From the NCBI RefSeq assembly GCF_010729895.1, contig NZ_AP022612.1, forward strand, positions 1,736,001 through 1,800,000: 64,000 bases of DNA, read 5' to 3'. The notes beneath the pieces were generated by a model that was given only the letters and a program-made list of their open reading frames with translations, made no database searches and was not told the DNA's origin. This DNA comes from Mycolicibacterium confluentis. Its GTDB lineage: Bacteria; Actinomycetota; Actinomycetes; Mycobacteriales; Mycobacteriaceae. This document shows, piece after piece, positions 42,493 through 52,552 of the stretch (within the stretch, counting starts at the first letter, position 1; each line of letters starts with the position of its first letter). Position numbers and translations under genes: made by a program.

Positions 42493-43830
42493 CTACGGTT
42501 TCAGGAAGCGGGACAGGCTGTCGTCCATCTCCTCCCACCACGGGGTGTGCGGTGCGGGCCCGACGGTTCCGGTACACGGGGAGGAGAACGACCGGTTGCG
42601 ATAGCCGGTGATGCTCTCGTCCTTGTCGTGTTCCCAGGTGACGAAGTGCTGGCGCACCAGGTCCAGATCGAAGCTCGCATAGTCCGTGAGCGTCAACAGG
42701 TCCCGCACGTAATCAGTCTGGAAGTCGATCTGCTCCATCACCCCCGACACGGCGTCGAGCTTGGACCGCCACGCGGCGATGTCGGCGGCCATCTGGTCGG
42801 CATCCGGTAAAGCGGTGCGGCCCAACACGACGTCTCGGGCATAGAACGCCTGCGGATCGAACATGTTGAACGTGTAGTACTGGTCCTGCATACCCAGGTA
42901 CAGCAGCTTCGGGTTGGCCGCCCACACCACTCCCTTGTAGAGGCCGTCCGGATACAGGTTGTTGCCGGTGGTCAGGCGCAGGTAAGGGTCGATGAAGGGG
43001 AAGTGATGCTGATATCCCGTGCACAGGATCACGGCGTCGATGTCGCGGGATGTGCCGTCGGCGAACACCGCGGTGCGGCCGTCGAGGTGTGTGAGGGCGG
43101 GCACCTCGGTGATGCCCTCGGGCCACCCGAACCCCATCGGGGCATGGCGGTAGGCGATGGTGACCGATTTCGCCCCGTACTTGAAGGTCTGCAGTGCGAT
43201 GTCCTCGGCGGAATAGCTGCTGCCCAGGATCAGCAGGTCCTTACCGGCGAACTCCGCGGCGTCCCGGAAGTCGTGCGAATGCAGGATCCGGCCCGGAAAT
43301 GACTGGAATCCAGGGTATTCCGGCATGTGGGGAGTGGAGAAGTGTCCGGACGCCACCACCACGTGATCGAAGGTGTCAGTGGACAGGCACCGATTCTCGA
43401 GGGACTCCGTCGTGACGGCGAAGGTCGCGCTCTCGGCGTCGAAGGTCACGCCACGCACTGCGGTGTCGAACCGGATCGACTCACGCACGCCGCTCTTCTT
43501 GGCGCGTCCGACGATGTAGTCGTAGAGGACTTCACGCGGCGGGAACGACGGGATCGGCGTGCCGAAGTGCTCGTCGAAGGTGTAGTCGGCGAACTCCAGG
43601 CACTCCTTGGGCCCGTTTGACCACAGATAGCGGTACATGCTGCCGTGCACCGGATCGCCATGGGCGTCGAGGCCTGTGCGCCAGGTGTAGTTCCACAGCC
43701 CACCCCAGTCGCTCTGTTTCTCGAAGCAGACCACCTCGCCGACGTCGATTCCGTCGAGACGAGCCTGTTCGAATGCGTGCAGAAGGGCGAGGCCGCACGG
43801 GCCGGCGCCGACGATCGCGGTACGGGGCAT
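42493..43830 (-). CDS. tmm: Flavin-containing monooxygenase, probable trimethylamine monooxygenase
   Basis: 445 aa FAD/NADPH enzyme predicted to oxidise trimethylamine to trimethylamine N-oxide. FAD motif IVGAGPCGLALL, FMO signature FPGRILHSHDFR (FxGxxxHS), and an NADPH motif LLILGSSYSAEDIALQ. The blocks DWGGLWNYTW, MYRYLWSNGPKECLEF and the C-terminal PCTGTVGPAPHTPWWEEMDDSL are typical of bacterial Tmm. The downstream position after a Tdm-like gene, ten bases apart and with AGGAGGAA between them, strongly supports this. Bacterial FMOs of this type also oxidise other amines and sulfides. Confidence 0.85.
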   Translation of the reverse strand: MPRTAIVGAGPCGLALLHAFEQARLDGIDVGEVVCFEKQSDWGGLWNYTWRTGLDAHGDPVHGSMYRYLWSNGPKECLEFADYTFDEHFGTPIPSFPPREVLYDYIVGRAKKSGVRESIRFDTAVRGVTFDAESATFAVTTESLENRCLSTDTFDHVVVASGHFSTPHMPEYPGFQSFPGRILHSHDFRDAAEFAGKDLLILGSSYSAEDIALQTFKYGAKSVTIAYRHAPMGFGWPEGITEVPALTHLDGRTAVFADGTSRDIDAVILCTGYQHHFPFIDPYLRLTTGNNLYPDGLYKGVVWAANPKLLYLGMQDQYYTFNMFDPQAFYARDVVLGRTALPDADQMAADIAAWRSKLDAVSGVMEQIDFQTDYVRDLLTLTDYASFDLDLVRQHFVTWEHDKDESITGYRNRSFSSPCTGTVGPAPHTPWWEEMDDSLSRFLKP

Positions 43831-43840
43831 AGATTCCTCC

Positions 43841-46147
43841 TCAGGAACGCGGGCGGGTCTTCTCCGGGTCGTAGAACGGAATGGGGACGACGACGGCGGG
43901 CAGTCTCTTGCGGTGACCGTCGAGCTTGCCCACCTCGACGCCGGTCCCTATCGCACTGTGTTGAACAGCGATGCGGCACAACGCAATGCTGGCGCCGAGG
44001 ATGGGGGAGCGCACCCCGCTGGTGATCACCCCGACCTGGGAGCGGCCGATGTGCACACAGTCGCCGTGGCCCGCCACGTCGTTGCCGTCGAGGCGCAGTC
44101 CGACCAGAACGCGTTGGGGATGTGCCTTCCGGTCGACGAGTGCCGCGCGTCCGACGAAGTCGTCGGGTTTGGTCTTCAGCGGCACCGTGAATCCGATGCC
44201 CGCCTCGAAGGGATCGGTCTGTTCATCGAATTCGTGTCCGGCCGCCACCAGTGCGGATTCGACACGCAGCATCTCAAGAGCTTCGAGCCCAAGCGGCGCC
44301 AGGCCGTAAGGCTCGCCGGCCGTCCACACCGCATCCCACAGGGTTTCCGCGTCAGCGGGATGCACCCATACCTCGTAGCCCAGTTCACCCGAATACCCTG
44401 TGCGCGACACCAGCAGTGGCGGCCCGTCCGGCCCGCCGAGGCGCCCGATCAGGAAGCGGAACCAGCCCAGCTCGCGCAACGCCGGCTGGCCCGCCGGCGA
44501 CCAGATGAGTTCATCGAGCAGGTCGCGGCTGGACGGACCCTGCACGGCGATGTTGTGCAACTGGTCGGAGGAGTCCTTGATCCACACCTTCCCGAGTCCG
44601 AGTCGCTCGGCGTGGGCGCGCAGGTGCTCACCGTCATACGGATCACCGCCGATGAAGCGGAAGTTGTTGTCCCCGAGCCGGAACACCGTGCAGTCGTCGA
44701 TCACGCCGCCGGTGTCGGTGCACATGGCGGTGTAGACCACCTGCCCGCGCGCCAGCCTGCGGATGTCGCGGGTCACGGTGGACTGGAGCAGGGCCTCGGC
44801 ATCGGGTCCGAGCACCTCGAACTTCCGCAGTGCCGACAGGTCCATCACCGCCACGCGTTCTCGGCAGGCCCAGTACTCCTGGTGTGGACCGTAGTTGTCG
44901 AAGCTGGTGGGCAGCCAGTAGCCCTGGTACTCGGCAAAATTGCGAGTGAGTGCCGAGGTGCGCCCGGCGAACCCGGTCTGTTTGGTCAACACCGGTTCGG
45001 CGTCGGGAGTGAGCCGGTGTCCCACCGCCACGGAGAACCTCCTGGTCGAGTCATACACGCGCACATGGATATCGGTCGGTACCCAGCCGTTGGCCGGGTC
45101 GATGTCATCGGGACATGCCGACGAGGCACACACCAGGTCCGCCGCGGCCCGCAGCAGCACGTAGTCGCCTGGTCGGGACCAGGGCTCATCGGAGATCAGC
45201 TGGTGGTCGGCGTCGAAAGCGGTGTTGTAGAAGAGATTCAGCGCAGGCCAACCCACCCTCGGTGCGACGCCGTACTGATCGAACGCAGCATTGAAGTTGT
45301 CGGTGCAGTTCACGTGCCCGGGATAACCCATGTCGGCGTAGTACTTCGCGGTGCAGGCCAGCGCGAAGGTGTCGTGGCGGCCCACGGTGTCGCGCACCAC
45401 CTCCAGCAGGGGGCGAGCCCGGCTGTCGTAGAACTTGCCCGTCAACCCTGGACGCGGGGTTGCGGCACCGATCAGGGTGCGCGTCATGGTTGCGTCCAGT
45501 CCGAACTCCTGGCCGTCGCCGAGGGCTCGGGCGTCGAACGCCAGCAGGTCCGAGCACTGCCGCCCCGCCACGTCGAGGATCTGGATGAACTGCCCGGCGC
45601 GCACCTCGTAGGAGGCTGCGGTGGAGGCGTCGATTCGCGCCTCCCACAGGGGTTCCGCCAACGGACTTGGCAGTTCGAGCTGCTCCCGCGGGGTGTTGGC
45701 GCCCCGCTCGACCTCGACGAACAGGTCTGATGGCGGGTTCTGGTGCACGGTGTGCACGAGCATCGGCGCCGCGGGCGCGGCGACCAGGACGACCGCGTCG
45801 GCGACGACGGTGAAACTCTCCCGCGCGCCGGCGGGGGAGTCGTCGCCGAACAGGCGGGCCGCCGTCGCCTCGTCCTGCCGCACCCCGTGCTCGGACAGCA
45901 CGGCAAGGATCCGGGCGGCGGAGTACCCGTCCTCGTCCTTGCCGCCGACGAGTCCGCGCAACACGGTTGCCGCGGCGTCGGGTCGGGTATCGGCCACCGC
46001 TCGCGGATCCTCGGCCAGCACCGTGAGTTCGGCACCCTGGCGGCCGAAGTGGTCGATGACGTCGAAGCGATCACCACCGAACACCTTCACCGCGGTGACC
46101 CCGCCCGGGCGGACTCGGTAGCGTTCGACGTTGTCGCGCACCGGCAT
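43841..46147 (-). CDS. tdm: Trimethylamine N-oxide demethylase-like protein (DUF1989 - GcvT/DmdA fusion)
   Basis: 768 aa. The N-terminal half is a DUF1989-type domain. Candidate zinc ligands are in GRQCSD (Asp200), GHVNCTDN (His278, Cys281) and SSACPDDID (Cys345), and TMTRTLIG is also typical. The C-terminal half is a folate-binding GcvT domain: EYWACRERVAVMDLSALRKFEVLGPDA, IDDCTVFRLGDNNFRF, VQGPSSRDLL, SRTGYSGELGYEVWV. This fusion matches Tdm, which converts TMAO to dimethylamine and formaldehyde, with folate taking the C1 unit. ATG 46147 overlaps the cupin stop (TAATG), and tmm follows. A dimethylglycine or other demethylase is the alternative. Confidence 0.82.
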   Translation of the reverse strand: MPVRDNVERYRVRPGGVTAVKVFGGDRFDVIDHFGRQGAELTVLAEDPRAVADTRPDAAATVLRGLVGGKDEDGYSAARILAVLSEHGVRQDEATAARLFGDDSPAGARESFTVVADAVVLVAAPAAPMLVHTVHQNPPSDLFVEVERGANTPREQLELPSPLAEPLWEARIDASTAASYEVRAGQFIQILDVAGRQCSDLLAFDARALGDGQEFGLDATMTRTLIGAATPRPGLTGKFYDSRARPLLEVVRDTVGRHDTFALACTAKYYADMGYPGHVNCTDNFNAAFDQYGVAPRVGWPALNLFYNTAFDADHQLISDEPWSRPGDYVLLRAAADLVCASSACPDDIDPANGWVPTDIHVRVYDSTRRFSVAVGHRLTPDAEPVLTKQTGFAGRTSALTRNFAEYQGYWLPTSFDNYGPHQEYWACRERVAVMDLSALRKFEVLGPDAEALLQSTVTRDIRRLARGQVVYTAMCTDTGGVIDDCTVFRLGDNNFRFIGGDPYDGEHLRAHAERLGLGKVWIKDSSDQLHNIAVQGPSSRDLLDELIWSPAGQPALRELGWFRFLIGRLGGPDGPPLLVSRTGYSGELGYEVWVHPADAETLWDAVWTAGEPYGLAPLGLEALEMLRVESALVAAGHEFDEQTDPFEAGIGFTVPLKTKPDDFVGRAALVDRKAHPQRVLVGLRLDGNDVAGHGDCVHIGRSQVGVITSGVRSPILGASIALCRIAVQHSAIGTGVEVGKLDGHRKRLPAVVVPIPFYDPEKTRPRS

Positions 46148-46521
46148 TATGGCGCGAACGACCGGTATCCGACGTAGAACGCCAGTGCATAGTCCGGTGT
46201 CGAGAACAGGATGCGGGAACCCTTCGGGAAGAAGATCGCATCCTTGGCGCGGGCGATCTCGACCTGTCCGGTGTCGACGTTCTCCAACCGGAACTCGCCT
46301 TCGAGCACGACCTTCATCTCGTCGTAGTCGTAGTAGTAGTCCAGGGGCGCTTCGGTGTTCTTCAACTCGAAGTAACCGGAACACATCGGCACCTGGTACG
46401 GATTGGCGTAGACGTCGTCGATGTAACCCTGCGTGCCCGGATACCTGTCCAGCGGCATCTGCGGAAGTCCCTGCCAGAAGCCGGAAGTCACCAAGAACGG
46501 GGGAACCGAAACTGTCGTCAT
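46147..46521 (-). CDS. Small cupin-domain protein, first gene of the tdm-tmm operon
   Basis: 124 aa. A single cupin barrel: YFELKNTEAPLDYYYDYDEMKVVLEGEFRLENVDTG, then AKDAIFFPKGSRILFSTPDYALAFYVGYR. The usual metal-binding His are largely replaced by Tyr/Asp/Glu, as in EutQ-like cupins, so it may bind a ligand rather than act as an oxygenase. ATG 46521 has GGAGG upstream. It overlaps tdm by one base, so a role in methylamine metabolism (sensor, ligand carrier or enzyme) is inferred. Confidence 0.75.
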   Translation of the reverse strand: MTTVSVPPFLVTSGFWQGLPQMPLDRYPGTQGYIDDVYANPYQVPMCSGYFELKNTEAPLDYYYDYDEMKVVLEGEFRLENVDTGQVEIARAKDAIFFPKGSRILFSTPDYALAFYVGYRSFAP

Positions 46522-46535
46522 TCAACCTCCACGGA

Positions 46536-46602
46536 AGACTCTTAAGGTGAAACAGAGTCTGCCGTGGGGAAACGGTCCGTGGGTTTCCTGGAGATTAATC
46601 TC
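46536..46602 (-). promoter_or_regulatory. Cluster of three dyads in the cupin-tdm-tmm upstream region
   Basis: AGACTCT/AGAGTCT (46536-46542 and 46554-46560, 7-bp arms), GGAAAC/GTTTCC (46568-46573 and 46583-46588) and the perfect palindrome GAGATTAATCTC (46591-46602), all within 80 bases of the cupin ATG. One or more may be operators for an amine-responsive regulator; no regulator gene is adjacent. Confidence 0.45.
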
Positions 46603-46732
46603 GGTAGCGAGCAGGTATCAGAATGCGCGCCGGAGCGCGGAGCGGGGCGGCACTGAGGTGAGGCGCCTGGGCGAGGCGGCTGAGGTGACGCGATGCGGTG
46701 AGGCACTGAGGCGAGGGGAGTCAGGTGTGTGT

Positions 46733-46824
46733 CTCAAATGCCCGGCTACGAGCGACTAATCGGGCTGGATCCGCGGGGGTCGGTGGGCTGAGTGTGGAAA
46801 GTCGCTCCTAGCCGGGCATTTGAG
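46733..46824. repeat. REP-like inverted repeat, near-perfect 25-bp arms
   Basis: Left arm 46733-46757 begins CTCAAATGCCCGGCTA and ends GAGCGACT. The right arm 46800-46824 is its reverse complement with one mismatch in 25. The 42-base loop is G-rich. The core equals the arms at 42.4 kb and the single arms at 16.2 and 21.0 kb. It lies between the cupin upstream region and the mmpL stop. Confidence 0.7.
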
Positions 46825-46858
46825 AGGGGGTCGGCCCGCGGCTATGAGGGCCGGGGCC

Positions 46859-49708
46859 CTAGACCGAGTCGCGTTCCAGCACGCGGGCCACCACGCCCTG
46901 TGCCGGACGCTGGCGCACGAACTGCGGCCACCAGAACCACCGGCCCATCAGCGCGGCGATCGACGGCGTCATGAACGACCGGATGACCAGGGTGTCGAAC
47001 AATAGACCAAGGCCGATCGTCGTACCGATCTGTGCCACCACGGTCATCTCACTGACCGCCATCGACATCATCGTGAACGCGAACACCAGGCCCGCGGCCG
47101 TCACCACCGATCCGGTGCCGCCCATCGCCCGGATGATGCCGGTGTTGATGCCGGCATGAACCTCTTCGCGGAGTCGCGCCACCAGCAGCAGGTTGTAGTC
47201 CGCGCCGACCGCCAGCAGGACGATCACCGCCATCGCCATCACCATGAAGTGCAGTTCGACGCCGATCAGGTGCTGCCACACCAACACTGAGAGCCCGAAT
47301 GACGCGCCGAGTGACACCACGACGGTGCCGACGATCACCGCCGCGGCCACCAGGGCGCGGGTGATCAGCAGCATGATGATGAAGATCAGGCACAGCGCAG
47401 ATATGCCGGCGATCAGGAGGTCCCAGTTGTTGCCCTCCTGCATGTCCTTGAACGCGGCCGCGGTGCCGGCCATGTAGATCCTCGAACCCTCCAGCGGAGT
47501 GCCCTTCATGGCCTCCTTGGCCGCGAGCTTGATCTGGTCGATCAGCTTGATGCCGTCGGGCGTCAGCGGGTCTCCGGCATGGGAGATGATGAACCGCACG
47601 GCCTTTCCGTCCGGCGAGATGAAGCTGTCCATGCCGCGCTTGAAGTCTTTGTTGTTGAAGATCTCCGGCGGCAGGTAGAACGTGTCGTCGTTCTTGGCGT
47701 CGTTGAACGCCTCGCCCATGGCGGTCTGACCGTCCTGCATCTCGGCCATTTGGTCGTAGAGACCCTTCTGGCTCTGATACATCGTCAGCATCATGGTGCG
47801 CATGTTCTGCATGGTTTCGATCTGACTGGGCAGCAGCGCGGCCATCTGCGGCATCAGTTCAGCGAGCCGATCCATGTCCGGCAGCACCTGCTGGAACTGG
47901 TCGGTCATGGTGTCGAGGCCGTCGAGGCTGTCGAAGATCGACCGCATCGACGAGCACATCGGGATGTTGTAGCAGTGCGGTTCCCAGTAGAGGTAGTTGC
48001 GCAGCGGACGCACGAAGTCGTCGAAGTTGGCGATGTGATCCCGCAACTCGACGATGTCGTCGGCCATCTGGTGGGTCTTGCCCACCATGCTCTGGGTGAC
48101 GTCCGTCATCTCCGTCATCAACTCGACCATGCGGGTCATGGTGTTGATGGTCTTCTCCATGTCCGCCGACTGCTTGAGCATGTCGTCAGTGCGGTCCATG
48201 AGGTACTTGCGGTTCATCGTCTGCATGGTGCCGCTCATGCTCATCTGCGCGGGGATGGTGCTGAACTCCAGCGGCTCACCCTGCGGGCGGGTGATGGCCT
48301 GCACCTCGCCGACACCGGGCACGCGGAACACGGTCTTGGCGATCTTCTCGATGACCAGGAAGTCCGCCGAGTTCCGCAGATCCCGATCGGTCTCGATGAG
48401 CAGCAGTTCGGGGTTCATCCGGGCCGCGGAGAAGTGCCGTTCGGCCGCCGCGAACCCCTCCATCGCGGGAAGATCCGGTGGCAGGTAGTTGCGGTCGTTG
48501 TAGTTGGTCCGGTACCCGGGCAGGGTCAGCAGGCCGACCAGCGACAGCGCAATCGTCGCCAACAGCACCGGTCCGGGCCATCGCACGATGACCGTCCCGA
48601 TCCGGCGCCAGCCCCGAATGCGCATGGCGCGTTTGGGTTCGAGGAGGTTGCGGTAGCGGCTCGCGATCGTGATGATCGCCGGCCCCAACGTCAGGGCCGT
48701 CAGGACCACCACAGTCATGCCGAACGCCATCGGGATGCCGAGTGTCTGGAAGTACGGCAACCGGGTGAAGTGCAGGCACAGCATGGCGCCGGCGATCGTC
48801 ATGCCGGAGCCGAGCACGACGTGCGCGGTGCCGGCGAACATCGAGTAGTAGGCGGTCTCGCGGTCCTCGCCGAGAGTGCGGGCCTCCTGATATCGCCCGA
48901 TCAGGAAGATCGCGTAGTCGGTCGCCGACGCCACCGCCAGCGTCACCAGAAGCTGTGTGGCGAAGGTCGAGAGACCGATCAGGTCGTGATAGCCGAGGAA
49001 CGCGACGATCCCGCGCGCCGACGACAGCGAGAACACCACCATGACCAGCACGAGGATGGTGGTGATGATCGACCGGTACACGAGCAGCAGCATCGTGATG
49101 ATGACGGCGAAGATGACGCCCTCGATCACCCGCACACTGCGATCACCGGCGATCTGCTGATCGGCCGCCAGAGCCGACAGGCCCGTCACATAGACCTTCA
49201 GGCCCGGTGGCGGGGTCAGGCCTTCGACCAGCGTCTGGACCGCCTCGACGGACTCGTTGGCCAGTGACTCGCCCATGTTGCCTGCGAGGTACACCTGCAC
49301 ATAGGTGGCCCGACCGTCCGGACTCTCGGCGCCGGCCTCGGTCAGAGGATCGCCCCAGAAGTCCTGAACATGCTCGACGTGCTGCTTGTCAGCCTCGAGC
49401 TTGTCGATCATGTCGTTGTAGAAGTAGTGCGCGGCGTCGTCGAGCGGTTCGTCGCTCTCGAGCACGATCATCGCCGAGGAGTCCGACTTGAATTCGTCGA
49501 AGACTTCGCCGACCCGTTTCATCGCGATCACCGACGGGGCGTCGCTGGGACTCATCGAGACCGACCGCATCGCGCCGACCTCTTCGAGTGGCGGCACGGT
49601 CGTGCTCGCCAGGCCGATGATCGCGATCCAGCCCAGGATCACCAGCCATGCGAACTTACGAATGAACCTCGCGATGAGACTGCGTTCGGGGGCGTGGGTG
49701 TTCGTCAT
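46859..49708 (-). CDS. MmpL-family RND transporter (MmpL4/5-like)
   Basis: 949 aa inner-membrane RND exporter for lipids or siderophores, with the two-fold layout of the family: TM1 ([16 protein letters not shown]), a periplasmic loop, TM2-6 with [17 protein letters not shown], a second loop with coiled-coil Met-rich repeats (about residues 480-660), and TM7-12 with [17 protein letters not shown]. The two central DY pairs are the proton-relay residues. The Met/Asp-rich second loop and the Cys pair in [11 protein letters not shown] are typical of MmpL4/MmpL5. No MmpS accessory gene is found upstream, unlike the usual mmpS-mmpL operons. Confidence 0.92.
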   Translation of the reverse strand: MTNTHAPERSLIARFIRKFAWLVILGWIAIIGLASTTVPPLEEVGAMRSVSMSPSDAPSVIAMKRVGEVFDEFKSDSSAMIVLESDEPLDDAAHYFYNDMIDKLEADKQHVEHVQDFWGDPLTEAGAESPDGRATYVQVYLAGNMGESLANESVEAVQTLVEGLTPPPGLKVYVTGLSALAADQQIAGDRSVRVIEGVIFAVIITMLLLVYRSIITTILVLVMVVFSLSSARGIVAFLGYHDLIGLSTFATQLLVTLAVASATDYAIFLIGRYQEARTLGEDRETAYYSMFAGTAHVVLGSGMTIAGAMLCLHFTRLPYFQTLGIPMAFGMTVVVLTALTLGPAIITIASRYRNLLEPKRAMRIRGWRRIGTVIVRWPGPVLLATIALSLVGLLTLPGYRTNYNDRNYLPPDLPAMEGFAAAERHFSAARMNPELLLIETDRDLRNSADFLVIEKIAKTVFRVPGVGEVQAITRPQGEPLEFSTIPAQMSMSGTMQTMNRKYLMDRTDDMLKQSADMEKTINTMTRMVELMTEMTDVTQSMVGKTHQMADDIVELRDHIANFDDFVRPLRNYLYWEPHCYNIPMCSSMRSIFDSLDGLDTMTDQFQQVLPDMDRLAELMPQMAALLPSQIETMQNMRTMMLTMYQSQKGLYDQMAEMQDGQTAMGEAFNDAKNDDTFYLPPEIFNNKDFKRGMDSFISPDGKAVRFIISHAGDPLTPDGIKLIDQIKLAAKEAMKGTPLEGSRIYMAGTAAAFKDMQEGNNWDLLIAGISALCLIFIIMLLITRALVAAAVIVGTVVVSLGASFGLSVLVWQHLIGVELHFMVMAMAVIVLLAVGADYNLLLVARLREEVHAGINTGIIRAMGGTGSVVTAAGLVFAFTMMSMAVSEMTVVAQIGTTIGLGLLFDTLVIRSFMTPSIAALMGRWFWWPQFVRQRPAQGVVARVLERDSV

Positions 49709-49874
49709 ACTCGATCCGCCCAGGTCGCAGCCGTGAACACGGCGCCGTCGGTCGGTCGGAAAAGCGCGTGGCGCGAGTCCGGCACTACTGCGACACCTCC
49801 CAGCTACTACGTGACGTCGTGATCAGTGAACCAGACGCTCGTGCCATTTGGGGACCCACGTCGGCGATTCGGTG

Positions 49875-50585
49875 TCAGGGCGTCTCGTCGGAGGAGTCCG
49901 GCTGGTGCGTCGAACGCCAGCTTCGGACACCGTGGCGGGCGACGAACACCCCGACGATCGCCGTCACGCACCACACGGCGATCGCGGTGTAGGCCAGCGG
50001 TGCCGACAGGTCACCGATCGAGGCGCCCAGAGCCGTGTAGACGAACGCGCGTGGCACCGACCCGATGAACGCGCCGACGGCCATCTGCCACAGCGGAACG
50101 CCGAACGCGCCGAAGGCGTAGGACGCCATGGCGTCGGAGATGCCCGGCACGAAGCGTTGGCCGACGACGGCCCACAGTCCGCCGCGCTCGATCAGGATGT
50201 CGAGGCGGTCGGCGCGCTGGGCGCCGAGCAGCGCGCGGGCGCTGTCGCGTCCCGCACGGCGCCCGGCGAGGCTCGCGACGACCGCGGTGCCGACCGTCGC
50301 CCCGAGGGTGACGAACGTGCCCAGCACGGGGCCGAACAGCAGACCGCTGCCCGCGGCCAGGATCGGTCCGGGTACGAACAGCGAGCCGAGGATCGCCGAC
50401 ACCACGATGTAGACCAGTGGTGCGGCCGGTCCGGTGGCCCGGATCGCGTCGCGCACGGGTTCCACGTCGATCACCCTGGCGATGGCCACCAGATAGAACA
50501 TCAGCAGCAGGAACCCGACGAACAGCGCGAGGCGCAGGACGTGCGGGCGTCGAGAAGGTGCGGGGTCGGTCTCGTCGTCGGTCAT
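49875..50585 (-). CDS. TVP38/TMEM64 (VTT domain, DedA-like) membrane protein
   Basis: 236 aa with about five hydrophobic segments. [18 protein letters not shown] is the first; the VTT core is [47 protein letters not shown] second conserved block is [56 protein letters not shown]. Family members scramble or transport lipids such as undecaprenyl phosphate. The start overlaps the stop of the BacA-like ABC gene (ATGA), so the two are one operon. Confidence 0.9.
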   Translation of the reverse strand: MTDDETDPAPSRRPHVLRLALFVGFLLLMFYLVAIARVIDVEPVRDAIRATGPAAPLVYIVVSAILGSLFVPGPILAAGSGLLFGPVLGTFVTLGATVGTAVVASLAGRRAGRDSARALLGAQRADRLDILIERGGLWAVVGQRFVPGISDAMASYAFGAFGVPLWQMAVGAFIGSVPRAFVYTALGASIGDLSAPLAYTAIAVWCVTAIVGVFVARHGVRSWRSTHQPDSSDETP

Positions 50586-52489
50586 GTTGAAGCCATACTG
50601 CCGAACTGCCAGCGACCCTCGCCGAGCAGTTCGAGATGTTTGCCGTGGTGGCGGTTGACCGTGCTGCGGTGCGTCACACTGACGAAGATCGTGTCGGGCA
50701 GTTCGCGCCGGACCAGTTGGTAGATCATGAACTCCAGTGGTTCGTCGAGCGCTGAGGTGGCCTCGTCGAGGAACACAGCCTTCGGTTTGGTGAGCAGCAC
50801 GCGGGCGAATGCGATGCGCTGCTGCTCACCGGGGGAGAGCACCTTGGCCCAGTCTGCGACCTCGTCGAGACGGTCGGCGTACTTGGGCAGTGCCACTGAG
50901 ACCAGCGCGTCCTGCAGTGTGTCGTCGGGGATCGCGCCGGGTGCGTGCGGATAGGACACCACCGCCCGCAGGTCTCCGAGCGGGACGTAGGGCAGCTGTG
51001 ACAGGAACAGCGTTTCGTGCTCGCCCTGCGGAGAGCGCATGGTGCCGGAGGTGTAGGGCCACAGTTCGGCGAGGCTGCGCAGCAGCGTGGACTTGCCGGT
51101 GCCCGACTTGCCCGTGATGATCATCGCGTCACCCGGTCGCAGTTCCAGGTTGAGCGCGTCGATGAGCTGCTCGCCAGCCGGGCTGCGAACCTCGATGTCG
51201 TCGAAAACCACTCCGTCGGAGAAGGATTCGATGTCGAGCTTGGGCAGTTGGCGGCTCTGTTCGTTGGCGGCCACCAGACCGTGCAGACGGATGATCGACG
51301 CACGGTAACCGGCGAACCTGTCGTAGGCGTTGCGGAAGAACGACAGTGCCTCCTGGATCGCGCCGAACGCCGCGGCCGTCTGCGTGACCGCCCCGAGTTG
51401 GATCTGTCCGGCGAACATCCGCGGCGCCTGCAACAACCACGGCAGCGGGATGATGACGTGATTCATCGAGTAGTTCCAGCCGGTAAAAATCATGGTCTTG
51501 TTGATGAAGCGCCGGTAGTTGGACACCACGGGCGCGAATCGCTCGCGCAGGTGCAGGCGTTCGGGTTTCTCACCGCGGTAGAGCGCGACGGCTTCGGCCG
51601 CGTCGCGCAGGCGGACCAGGCCGTAGCGGAACGCGGCGTTGAACTTCTCGTTGTCGAACGACAACCGGATCAGTGGACGGCCCAGCCAGAACGCGACGAC
51701 CGTCGCGAACGCGACATAGAGGAACACCGCCCAGAGCATCGCGTGGGGGATGGTCACTCCCAACACCGTCAGGTCGCCGGAGAGGGCCCACAGGATCTGG
51801 GTGAACGAGATGACGGTGATGATCGACGAGATGGCCCCGAACGGCAGTGTGCCGTTGCTGGTCTGGTGCGGGGTGTTGGGCTGCGGCCCCGACAGCGCGG
51901 TGAACACGTCGATGTCGGACTGGATGCGCTGATCGGGGTTGTCGATGGTGTCATCGATGAACCGGCCCCGGTAGTAGGCGCGGCCGTCCAGCCAGTCACC
52001 CGTGAGCCGGTCGGTCAGCCACTCGCGCCACCGCAGCATGAACCGCTGCGTGATGAACAGGTCCACCATGACGCGGGTGACCAGGAGCGCGGCCAGCACC
52101 GCGAACAGCACCAGCGACAGCCAGAACCCCCGGATGCCGGAGTCCTGGATCGCGTCGTCGCCCAGCGCCAGGCCCTGAACCGCCACTTGAGCCGAGGAGT
52201 ACAGGTCGTTGCCCTGGTAGGTGAAGAGCACACTCAACCGCACACCGATGATCACCGACAGCAGCATCGTGCCCAGCGACAGCCACGGCCGGACGCTGTT
52301 CCTTCCGGTGAAGTAGACGCCTGTGACCTGCCAGAACTGGCGGCCCCACGTGGTGTAGCGCGCGATGATCGTCAGGACCAGCATGGTCACCGCGGCGGCG
52401 ATGGCCCAGGTTCGGCCGACCCACAGCAACGAGTCGATGAGTGCCGTGTCCCAGTCGATCGACGGCTGGAACGGCTTGAGATCGTTCAC
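50582..52489 (-). CDS. SbmA/BacA-like ABC transporter, permease-ATPase fusion (Rv1819c-type)
   Basis: 635 aa. The N-terminal SbmA/BacA-like membrane domain has about six helices ([58 protein letters not shown] and others). It contains [32 protein letters not shown], a hallmark of the family. The ABC domain has Walker [17 protein letters not shown], signature [13 protein letters not shown] and Walker [13 protein letters not shown]. tuberculosis Rv1819c imports cobalamin and hydrophilic peptides. A similar import role is expected. It is divergent from the PPOX gene. Confidence 0.92.
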   Translation of the reverse strand: MNDLKPFQPSIDWDTALIDSLLWVGRTWAIAAAVTMLVLTIIARYTTWGRQFWQVTGVYFTGRNSVRPWLSLGTMLLSVIIGVRLSVLFTYQGNDLYSSAQVAVQGLALGDDAIQDSGIRGFWLSLVLFAVLAALLVTRVMVDLFITQRFMLRWREWLTDRLTGDWLDGRAYYRGRFIDDTIDNPDQRIQSDIDVFTALSGPQPNTPHQTSNGTLPFGAISSIITVISFTQILWALSGDLTVLGVTIPHAMLWAVFLYVAFATVVAFWLGRPLIRLSFDNEKFNAAFRYGLVRLRDAAEAVALYRGEKPERLHLRERFAPVVSNYRRFINKTMIFTGWNYSMNHVIIPLPWLLQAPRMFAGQIQLGAVTQTAAAFGAIQEALSFFRNAYDRFAGYRASIIRLHGLVAANEQSRQLPKLDIESFSDGVVFDDIEVRSPAGEQLIDALNLELRPGDAMIITGKSGTGKSTLLRSLAELWPYTSGTMRSPQGEHETLFLSQLPYVPLGDLRAVVSYPHAPGAIPDDTLQDALVSVALPKYADRLDEVADWAKVLSPGEQQRIAFARVLLTKPKAVFLDEATSALDEPLEFMIYQLVRRELPDTIFVSVTHRSTVNRHHGKHLELLGEGRWQFGSMAST

Positions 52490-52552
52490 CTGGTGAAATT
52501 ACCGCAGGGCGGTGCGCGGCCCTGCGGAATACGTCGGCGCGGGGGAGCGGTT

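Larger units (their letters stand above)
46522..46858. other. Intergenic region (about 340 bases) upstream of the cupin-tdm-tmm operon
   Basis: Holds the operon promoter with several dyads (46536-46602), a low-complexity run rich in GAGGC/CTGAGG units (about 46640-46730) and the REP-like hairpin (46733-46824). The mmpL gene stops at the far end. No protein-coding frame here is convincing. Confidence 0.5.

Noticed and set aside
47579..49267. 562-codon plus-strand frame
   Set aside because: Antisense to mmpL; His/Arg/Asp-rich shadow without any membrane segments or motifs.
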